From an uncultured Actinomycetes bacterium (GTDB taxonomy: Bacteria > Actinomycetota > Thermoleophilia > Miltoncostaeales > Miltoncostaeaceae): 9,751 nucleotides of DNA. Each line of letters begins with the position of its first letter. Position 1 is the first letter of the stretch. A model generated the notes under the pieces. The model was not told the origin of the DNA, did no database searches, and saw only the letters and a list, made by a program, of their open reading frames with translations. The translations under genes were made by a program, and so were the position numbers. This document shows positions 5,317 to 9,751 of the stretch, piece by piece. Location of the stretch: NCBI GenBank assembly GCA_937862675.1, contig CALMEC010000320.1:1-9751 (forward strand), given 5' to 3'.

Positions 5317-6957
5317 TCAGCTTCCGGTGTCGCGCAGCGGAAGGCCCACCATCCAGCGTTCGGCGGCGCGGTGGCGCGCCTCCAGCTGGTCCAGCGTCGC
5401 CTCGCCGATCTGCTTGATCCCGACGGCCCGGTTGAGTTCCGCGTTGACGTGGGAGTGCGCCAGCCGCCGCTCGCGCGAGAGCCGCCTCACGGCGGCCGCG
5501 TTGGCGTCGCGCAGCCGGCGGCGCCGTTCGCGGGGGCTCGGCTCGCCCTCGCCCACCAGTTGCAGGTGTTCGACGTCGGGGAACTCGATCAGGAGCCCCT
5601 CGTCCTCGGAGTCCCTGGCCGCGAGGCCGAGGTCGAACGGCGTCAGGATGGCGGCCTGGCCGGTGGGGGTGGCGGACACCGGCATGAAGAGCGACAGCTG
5701 GTCCTCGTCGCGGGCCGGGGGACCGGTCAGCTCGTCCAGCGCCGCGGGATCGGGCTCCGGTGCGGGGCCGTCGTCGTCCTCCCGTGCGCGCAGGCTGTGG
5801 CGCCGCTGTTCGGCCACTGCGATCACGTGATGGCGCAGGCGGGGGTCGTCGGGCACGAACATGTACGCGGGCTGCGGGCCCAGGCCGCGGATCCACCGCG
5901 CGATGCGGCCGACGGCCTGGCGGAAGAACAGCTCGGTCGTGGTCGTGGTGGCGAACACGCCGACCCGCAGGCGGGGGATGTCAACGCCCTCGGAGACCAT
6001 CCGCACCGCGATGATCCATGGATCACGGCTCTTGCCGAACGCGGCGATCCGGTCCGATGCGTCCGAGTCCTCGGAGAGGGCGACCACGGCGCGCACCCCG
6101 AGTCGTCGCAGCATGATGTCGGCGATGCTGCGGGCGTGGCGCTGGTCCGTCGCGATGACCAGGCCCCCGGCGTCCGGATGGGTGTCGCGGATCGCCGTGA
6201 GCTTCCGGTGCGCCTCCGAGAGCACATGGGGGAGCCACTCGCCGTCCGTGGAGAGCGCCGTCCGCAGTCGTGCGGCCGAGCCGGTGCGGTCGAGGTTGTC
6301 GGCGAATGACGCGGAGGCCAGGAGGCCGTCGGCTCCCACCCACTCCATCTCGCCGTCCATGCGCGGGAAGTGGACCGGGCGCACCACCCCGCCGTCGCCC
6401 AGCGCCGCCGCGTATCCGTAGTCGAAGTCCGGGTCGGCCAGGCCGTCGTGGTCGTAGTGGACGAAGGGGATGGCGAGCGTGTCGGACCGGAAGGGCGTGC
6501 CCGACAGCGACAGACGCGCCGCCGCGTCCCCGAAGGCCGTCGAGACGGCGTCGCCCCACGCCCGGTCGTCGCCCGCGTGGTGGATCTCGTCGAGCACGAC
6601 GAACGCGTCCCGCGCGATGCCCCGGATCTCGTCCGCGCTCTTCGCCACCTGCTGGTAGGTGGTCACCATGCCGTGCACGTCCGCGGGGAGGCCGCCCTGC
6701 CCGGACACCCACGCGCTCTCGAGCACCAGGCCGAAGGACTCGGCCGCGTCCGCCCACTGGCCCTTGAGGTGCTGCGTCGGCGCCACCACGACGATGCGGC
6801 CGGGTGCGCTCTGCATCGCCTGCCGGGCGGCGGTGAGCGCGAACGTCGTCTTGCCGGCACCGGGTGTGGCGACGGCCAGGAAGTCCTTCCCGTCCCGTGC
6901 GGTGAAGCGATCCAGCGCGTCTCGCTGCCAACGTCGGAGTCGAAGGGATCGGGCCAT
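5317..6957 (-). CDS. superfamily 2 DEAD/DEAH-box helicase (SSL2-like)
   Basis: This 546-residue ATP-dependent nucleic-acid helicase or translocase carries the motif set in order: Q-like R-L-R-R-W-Q-R-D-A-L at 7-15; Walker A A-T-P-G-A-G-K-T-T at 30-38 (Lys36); Walker B D-E-I-H-H at 123-127; L-S-G-T-P-F-R at 151-157; motif V M-V-S-E-G-V-D-I-P at 320-328; motif VI Q-A-V-G-R-I-A-R at 347-354 with the arginine finger. This resembles the COG1061/SSL2 and type III restriction-like group. About 190 residues follow the core: an acidic, proline-rich linker (about 385-440), an Arg-rich helical stretch, and a closing helix with K-Q-I-G-E-A-T-L-D-Q-L-E. No nuclease or DNA-modification partner is adjacent, so I favour a general DNA-processing role over a defence system. 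The ATG at 6955-6957 starts right before the Q-like motif. No Shine-Dalgarno site is present, and a TATCGT box lies 12-17 bases upstream. Confidence 0.93.
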   Translation of the reverse strand: MARSLRLRRWQRDALDRFTARDGKDFLAVATPGAGKTTFALTAARQAMQSAPGRIVVVAPTQHLKGQWADAAESFGLVLESAWVSGQGGLPADVHGMVTTYQQVAKSADEIRGIARDAFVVLDEIHHAGDDRAWGDAVSTAFGDAAARLSLSGTPFRSDTLAIPFVHYDHDGLADPDFDYGYAAALGDGGVVRPVHFPRMDGEMEWVGADGLLASASFADNLDRTGSAARLRTALSTDGEWLPHVLSEAHRKLTAIRDTHPDAGGLVIATDQRHARSIADIMLRRLGVRAVVALSEDSDASDRIAAFGKSRDPWIIAVRMVSEGVDIPRLRVGVFATTTTTELFFRQAVGRIARWIRGLGPQPAYMFVPDDPRLRHHVIAVAEQRRHSLRAREDDDGPAPEPDPAALDELTGPPARDEDQLSLFMPVSATPTGQAAILTPFDLGLAARDSEDEGLLIEFPDVEHLQLVGEGEPSPRERRRRLRDANAAAVRRLSRERRLAHSHVNAELNRAVGIKQIGEATLDQLEARHRAAERWMVGLPLRDTGS

Positions 6958-6968
6958 GTGAACGCGCC

Positions 6969-6974
6969 ACGATA
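6969..6974 (-). promoter_or_regulatory. possible -10 box of the helicase gene
   Basis: On the minus strand TATCGT lies 11 bases before the helicase ATG. It is the same hexamer used by the promoter at 558-586. If used, it would leave a leader of only a few bases, in keeping with the missing ribosome binding site. No TTG-like -35 box is seen 16-18 bases upstream, so this is weak. Confidence 0.3.
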
Positions 6975-7164
6975 GCGAGTCGGGTCGGCGTGGCGGCCGG
7001 GTCCGGGAGGAGTCGGGTCGTCCGGGCCGAACGTCATGCTCAAGTATGGATGCTCACAAACCATCGGACATCTCCGCGGGACCTCCGCACCGGCGACGGG
7101 CATCCGCCGTGGACACCGAGCGGGGCGTGCGGACGCCCCCGACGACGCCGGGAGCGCTGACCCC
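6975..7164. other. divergent intergenic region with a short direct repeat
   Basis: This gap separates the helicase from the plus-strand membrane protein gene. Its middle (about 7031-7066) is clearly less GC-rich than its surroundings. It contains ATGCTCA twice, at 7036-7042 and 7050-7056, 14 bases apart. Such spacing on one DNA face could be an operator or a chance repeat. I found no clear promoter pair. An ATG at 7036 opens a longer frame for the downstream gene, but that stretch lacks coding-like third positions. Confidence 0.3.
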
Positions 7165-7443
7165 ATGGACCCGATGACGACCATCGCCCTCGTTGGAATC
7201 GCCGTCGTCGGGCTCGAGGCCCTCCTCACCGCCGCCGTCTACCGCAAGGCGTTCCGCCCGGCGGCCGGTCGCCGGGCCACGGCCGGTCAGCCCCTCACGG
7301 GTGAGGCGGCCTGCCTGTCCGACCTGCGCCGGCAGCGTCTGCGCGAACTGCGTCGCCTGGACGGGACCGACCGTCGTCCCGTCGGATCGGCCCGCCGGAG
7401 CCCCGCGCCGGCCGAGTCCGTCCGGCTGCAGAGCGCCGCATAG
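7165..7443 (+). CDS. small single-helix membrane protein, unknown function
   Basis: This is a 92-residue protein I do not recognise. After Met-Asp-Pro-Met, a hydrophobic helix of about 20 residues (T-T-I-A-L-V-G-I-A-V-V-G-L-E-A-L-L-T-A-A-V-Y) is followed by a strongly basic tail. The tail includes a charged helical stretch (L-R-R-Q-R-L-R-E-L-R-R-L-D) and then a Pro/Ser/Arg-rich end. The positive-inside rule predicts the tail in the cytoplasm. Nearly every codon ends in G or C, which supports a real gene. GGGAG lies 10 bases before the ATG at 7165; the ATG at 7174 would also work. There is no match to a known regulator or toxin family that I can name. Confidence 0.6.
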   Translation: MDPMTTIALVGIAVVGLEALLTAAVYRKAFRPAAGRRATAGQPLTGEAACLSDLRRQRLRELRRLDGTDRRPVGSARRSPAPAESVRLQSAA

Positions 7444-7465
7444 TCCCGGGCTCCCCCGCCTGGGA
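7444..7465 (+). terminator. hairpin after the small membrane protein gene (weak terminator)
   Basis: Directly after the stop codon, TCCCGGG (7444-7450) can pair with CCTGGGA (7459-7465), one G-T wobble, over an 8-base loop. No T-run follows, so it may only slow polymerase or stabilise the mRNA end. Transcription could continue into the secreted protein gene 95 bases on. Confidence 0.3.
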
Positions 7466-7560
7466 TGAGAGCGTGCGTGCCATGACACGGCCTCACCGCC
7501 TCGCCGGTATGCGTCGCCGCGGCGTGCGGCGAGCCCCCAGCCCATGATCGGAGCCCGACA

Positions 7561-8712
7561 GTGAGGTCCACCCGTCTTGTCCCGGCTGCGTCCGCGGTCC
7601 TGATCGCGTCTGCGGCCGTCCTGGCCCTCGCACCGGCCGCATCCTCGCGACCGCTTCCGCAGGCACCGGACTGCCCGGTGTTCCCGGCTGCCAGCCCCTG
7701 GAACCAGCGTGTCGACCGGCTGCCGGTGGCCTCCGGGTCGAAGGCGTTCATCGCCGCGTCCCGCATCACGCGCCTGCACCCGGACTTCAGCGACAGCGAC
7801 GCCGACGGCTACGGCATCCCGTTCACCGTCGTGGATGCCGGCACCCCGCCCGCCGCCGTGAGGTTCGAGTACGCGGACGAGTCCGACCCCGGTCCGTACC
7901 GCATCCCGGACGGGGCGCCCGTCGAGGGCGGCGGCGATCGCCACGTCCTGGTCGTCGACCGGTCCGCCTGCACGCTGTCGGAGCTCTTCGCCGCCGAACG
8001 CACCGCACAACGGACGTGGCGTGCGGGCTCGGGTGCGCGCTGGGATCTGCGCTCGACGCGGCTCCGTCCCGCGGGCTGGACCAGCGCCGACGCCGCCGGG
8101 CTGCCGATCCTCCCGGGCCTCGCCCGCCACGACGAGGTCGCCGCCGGCATCGGCGGGATCGACCACGCGCTGCGGATCACGGTGCCCACGACGCAGCGCG
8201 CCTACCTGTGGCCCGCCCGGCACTTCGCGAGCAGCGTCCGCACGCCGTCCGCGGTCCCGATGGGACTCCGGCTGCGGGTGCGCGCGACGTTCGACACACG
8301 CCGTTTCGGTCCGCAGATCCGGGCGATCCTGGAGGCCGGGAAGCGCTACGGGTTCATCGTCGCCGACAACGGGTCCGCCGGCTTCATCTCCGGAGCACCG
8401 GATCCCGGATGGAACGACGATGATCTGCACGACCTGCACCGCGTGCCGGCCAGTGCGCTGGAGGTCGTGGACACGTCGTCCCTCCCGGGGACCCCGTCCG
8501 CGCCCCGGGCCTGGAACATCCGGTGGACCACCGTCGCCGGCACGCGGCGCGCGACCATGCTCCTGTCACGCTCGGCGCGTGTCACCGTCACGGCCCGCGT
8601 CGGCGGAAAGGTGGTGGCGCGCAAGCAGGTGCGCGCGAAGCAGGGCTTCGTCGGCATCGGCATCGCCGTACGGCGGGGCGCCACCTACCACCTGTCGTTC
8701 GCCCGGTCCTGA
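7561..8712 (+). CDS. secreted protein of a conserved uncharacterised actinobacterial family
   Basis: A GTG start is supported by GGAG 7 bases upstream. The 383-residue product begins with a Sec signal peptide: basic M-R-S-T-R, a hydrophobic core at about 8-24, and probable cleavage near A-P-A-A (about 24-29). The mature part opens with C-P-V-F-P-A-A-S-P-W-N-Q-R-V-D-R-L-P-V. It later shows Y-A-D-E-S-D-P-G-P-Y, G-G-D-R-H-V-L-V-V-D-R, R-P-A-G-W-T-S-A-D-A-A-G-L-P-I-L-P-G-L, and F-I-S-G-A-P-D-P-G-W-N-D-D. I recall these blocks from unnamed secreted proteins of soil bacteria, with no assigned function. Only two cysteines remain (38 and 137), which could form a disulfide outside the cell. Residues 78-84 (D-S-D-A-D-G-Y) resemble a calcium-binding loop. 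The last 75 or so residues are a Val/Arg-rich beta segment that looks like a separate domain. A polysaccharide-related role is possible but not shown. Confidence 0.85.
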   Translation: MRSTRLVPAASAVLIASAAVLALAPAASSRPLPQAPDCPVFPAASPWNQRVDRLPVASGSKAFIAASRITRLHPDFSDSDADGYGIPFTVVDAGTPPAAVRFEYADESDPGPYRIPDGAPVEGGGDRHVLVVDRSACTLSELFAAERTAQRTWRAGSGARWDLRSTRLRPAGWTSADAAGLPILPGLARHDEVAAGIGGIDHALRITVPTTQRAYLWPARHFASSVRTPSAVPMGLRLRVRATFDTRRFGPQIRAILEAGKRYGFIVADNGSAGFISGAPDPGWNDDDLHDLHRVPASALEVVDTSSLPGTPSAPRAWNIRWTTVAGTRRATMLLSRSARVTVTARVGGKVVARKQVRAKQGFVGIGIAVRRGATYHLSFARS

Positions 8713-8719
8713 ACGGTCC

Positions 8720-8750
8720 GGGACGGTGCGGCGGAACGACCCGCCGTCCC
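8720..8750. terminator. hairpin between convergent genes, possible two-way terminator
   Basis: GGGACGG (8720-8726) pairs perfectly with CCGTCCC (8744-8750) across a 17-base loop. A competing inner hairpin (GGCGG with CCGCC) lies within it. It sits 8 bases after the stop of the secreted protein gene and 3 bases before the stop of the convergent PepSY-like gene, a natural place for a shared terminator. The lack of a T-run on either strand makes intrinsic termination uncertain. Confidence 0.4.
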
Positions 8751-8752
8751 GC

Positions 8753-9178
8753 TCACCCGGGCTCCTCGACCTCCGCGTCGAGCGCGATCACGCGATGCCC
8801 GCCGTGATCCATCGCGACCTCGATCCGCCACCGGCGGACGGAGCCCTCGTACTGCAGGCCCAGTCCGGTGACCGGGTCCGGCACCGCGATGCGCACCGTG
8901 GCGATCGCCTGCTCCGCCGTGACCCCCGGGGCCGGCGTGCGCTGGGCGGGTGAGAGGTGCATCGGGCGCTTCCGCACCAGCACGCCGTCCGCCATGTTCA
9001 GCGAGAGCCGGCTGGCCGTGCCGTCGGCGCGCAGGACCCCGGCCTCCCAGACGTCGATCCCGCGTCGTCGCCGTCGCTCGAGGGCGATGACCGCGCCGGG
9101 GACGAGCCGATGGGCGCGATCCATAGCGGCAAGGGCGTCGATCGGTCCGGTGGACGGGCCGGTCTCGGTTCCCGTCAT
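8753..9178 (-). CDS. PepSY-like domain protein, two repeats, no signal peptide
   Basis: This 141-residue protein shows two similar alpha/beta units. Unit one covers about 12-68: a helix starting D-A-L-A-A-M, then P-G-A-V-I-A-L-E, W-E-A-G-V-L-R-A-D-G-T, and L-N-M-A-D-G-V-L-V. Unit two covers about 85-138: T-A-E-Q-A-I-A-T-V, then L-Q-Y-E-G-S-V-R-R-W-R-I-E-V, H-R-V-I-A-L-D-A-E-V. A helix followed by strands with W-E/W-R-I-E-V and D-G, V-x-x-D-A is the PepSY pattern, found in protease-inhibitor propeptides and in cell-surface proteins. Here there is no signal peptide or membrane helix, so it is predicted cytoplasmic, which is unusual. I chose the ATG at 9176-9178 because GGGAGG lies 5 bases upstream. 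A longer frame from 9325 adds a Pro/Gly-rich stretch with many A- or T-ending codons, unlike coding sequence here. The family call is from pattern only. Confidence 0.7.
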   Translation of the reverse strand: MTGTETGPSTGPIDALAAMDRAHRLVPGAVIALERRRRRGIDVWEAGVLRADGTASRLSLNMADGVLVRKRPMHLSPAQRTPAPGVTAEQAIATVRIAVPDPVTGLGLQYEGSVRRWRIEVAMDHGGHRVIALDAEVEEPG

Positions 9179-9410
9179 GCGTCCCTCCCGGGCCGGGACG
9201 GTTCCGCCACCGGATTCCGGTCCGGCGCGCTGTTCGGAGGGGAGGTTCGCTGCACCTGGGCCATGGTTCGGGTCCTCCGGCTGCCATGGGGCGTGGACCG
9301 GGCCGCGGGCGACGGATGCGGTCATGTCCTCACACCGGACGCGGGCGACGCTATCAGTGAACTGTCATGTCCGATCGGGTCTCGTCGTCAACGCCGGGGC
9401 CCGGAAACAG
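9179..9410. other. intergenic region upstream of the PepSY-like gene
   Basis: About 230 bases separate this gene from the tRNA terminator. The longer open frame through it (to 9325) looks non-coding by third-position composition. On the minus strand a TTGACG lies near 9390, and TAGCGT (in GATAGCGT) near 9350, but they are not at 16-18-base spacing, so I cannot place a promoter with confidence. No repeat or RNA gene was recognised. Confidence 0.3.
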
Positions 9411-9434
9411 AAAACCCCGCTGTCGCGGGGTTTC
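9411..9434 (-). terminator. Rho-independent terminator of the tRNA-Lys gene
   Basis: On the minus strand AAACCCCGC, a GACA loop, then GCGGGGTTT form a 9-bp stem (arms 9412-9420 and 9425-9433) with T-rich sequence after it. It starts 6 bases beyond the tRNA 3' end. An A-run on one side and a T-run on the other make it capable of working in both directions. Confidence 0.88.
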
Positions 9435-9439
9435 AAAGG

Positions 9440-9512
9440 TGGGCCATGAAGGGATCGAACCTTCGACCTTGGGATTAAGAGTCCCCTGCTCTACCAGCTG
9501 AGCTAATGGCCC
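9440..9512 (-). tRNA. tRNA-Lys, anticodon CUU
   Basis: The minus strand folds as a complete 73-base cloverleaf. The 7-bp acceptor stem is GGGCCAT/ATGGCCC. The D-arm is GCTC/GAGC with an AGCTGGTA loop. The anticodon loop is CTCTTAA (anticodon CTT). The variable loop has 5 bases, and the T-arm is GAAGG/CCTTC with a TTCGATC loop. The discriminator base is A and the genome gives CC then T, so the terminal CCA is not fully encoded and must be completed by CCA-adding enzyme. The first pair of the anticodon stem (27-43) is G opposite A. The gene stands alone with its own terminator. Confidence 0.97.
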
Positions 9513-9523
9513 GAGGGACGGGC

Positions 9524-9529
9524 ATCTTA
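9524..9529 (-). promoter_or_regulatory. probable -10 box of the tRNA-Lys gene
   Basis: On the minus strand TAAGAT lies 11 bases before the mature tRNA 5' end and matches TATAAT at the key TA...T positions. It is in the only AT-rich spot of the 38-base gap between the upstream gene's stop and the tRNA. A -35 box would fall on the 3' end of the upstream gene (near 9547-9555, TTAGGG at 19-base spacing), and is poor. Confidence 0.45.
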
Positions 9530-9550
9530 CCAGTCCGGACGCGCCGCGCC

Positions 9551-9751
9551 CTAAGGCGCGGCCGTCGTCCCGGTGGCGTCCCCCGCCAGCGTCGGCGTCA
9601 GGGTCGTGGCCGTCTGCATCGTCGAGATGCGCTCCAGCGCGCTGCGTGCGTCGGCGCGGATCGACTTGTCGGCGCCCGCGGTTGCCAGCGCCCGGCCGTA
9701 GGCCAGACGTGCCTGGAGTGCCTGGGTCTGCTGTTCGGCGATCTGCCCGTA
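9551..9751 (-). CDS. C-terminal fragment of an unidentified protein (enters from the right edge)
   Basis: The last 66 codons plus a TAG stop are present. The sequence begins Y-G-Q-I-A-E-Q-Q-T-Q-A-L-Q-A-R-L-A-Y-G-R-A-L, which looks like an amphipathic helix. It continues through K-S-I-R-A-D-A-R-S-A-L-E-R-I, likely another helix, and ends in a low-complexity Thr/Ala/Gly/Pro tail. The frame is open to the window edge with strong third-position G/C. I do not recognise a family. The helical pattern and Thr-rich end would fit the tail of a secreted or cell-surface protein, but this is a guess. Confidence 0.65.
   Translation of the reverse strand, partial: YGQIAEQQTQALQARLAYGRALATAGADKSIRADARSALERISTMQTATTLTPTLAGDATGTTAAP

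Noticed and set aside
4765..6309. Plus-strand frame of 514 codons opposite the DUF1345 gene and the helicase
   Set aside because: It spans two real minus-strand genes and their gap, and its composition shifts where they meet. There is no motif.
5317..6957. Helicase as part of a phage-defence system
   Set aside because: No effector, nuclease, methylase or mobile-element gene lies nearby; its neighbours look like housekeeping genes.
7054..8439. Minus-strand frame of 461 codons opposite the secreted protein
   Set aside because: Shadow frame. The plus-strand gene has a signal peptide, a ribosome binding site and conserved blocks.
9179..9325. N-terminal extension of the PepSY-like protein
   Set aside because: Pro/Gly-rich with many A- or T-ending codons. 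The ATG at 9178 has a GGGAGG site 5 bases upstream.
1..9751. CRISPR array, insertion sequence or prophage
   Set aside because: No regularly spaced repeats, terminal inverted repeats, transposase or phage motifs were seen on either strand.

Overview
The window is GC-rich bacterial chromosome, roughly 70% G+C, with strong G/C bias at third codon positions. The gene mix and short or absent 5' leaders suggest an actinobacterial lineage, plausibly Thermoleophilia/Solirubrobacterales. That placement is inferred from gene style, not from a marker gene. No transposase, integrase, phage gene or CRISPR array was seen.

Layout, left to right. (1) At the left edge a minus-strand gene starts at base 68; it looks like LemA and runs out of the window. 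(2) Bases 199-546 (minus) hold only the N-terminal NAD-binding part of a WbpA/WecC-type nucleotide-sugar dehydrogenase. The match stops inside a strong intrinsic terminator at 188-216, so this is a 3'-truncated remnant. (3) A 4-helix membrane protein of unknown function (594-1172, plus) fires from a promoter packed into the 47-bp divergent gap. It meets threonine synthase tail to tail with an 11-base overlap. (4) A minus-strand cluster runs from 5162 down to 1162: DUF1345 membrane protein, CcdA-type thiol transporter, WecB-type UDP-GlcNAc 2-epimerase, threonine synthase. The last three are joined by 4-base start/stop overlaps (CTGA and ATGA) and are probably translationally coupled. (5) Upstream is a superfamily 2 DEAD/DEAH helicase (5317-6957, minus). 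(6) Plus-strand genes follow: a 92-residue one-helix membrane protein (7165-7443) and a 383-residue secreted protein of a conserved but uncharacterised family (7561-8712). (7) Convergent to these is a small cytoplasmic protein with two PepSY-like repeats (8753-9178, minus). (8) A tRNA-Lys(CUU) gene with its own terminator lies at 9411-9512 (minus), and the C-terminus of an unknown gene enters from the right edge (9551-9751, minus).

How the genes relate. WecB makes UDP-ManNAc from UDP-GlcNAc. The broken dehydrogenase belongs to the family that oxidises UDP-GlcNAc or UDP-ManNAc to the uronic acid, so an intact pathway partner is missing here. CcdA (electron transfer across the membrane) and ThrC (last step of threonine synthesis) have no obvious pathway link to WecB. 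Their coupling looks like housekeeping co-expression. I did not find a convincing new multi-gene system. The points most worth a second look are the truncated dehydrogenase ending in a terminator, the apparent CTG start of wecB, the probable leaderless promoter at 558-586, and the secreted and PepSY-like proteins of unknown role.
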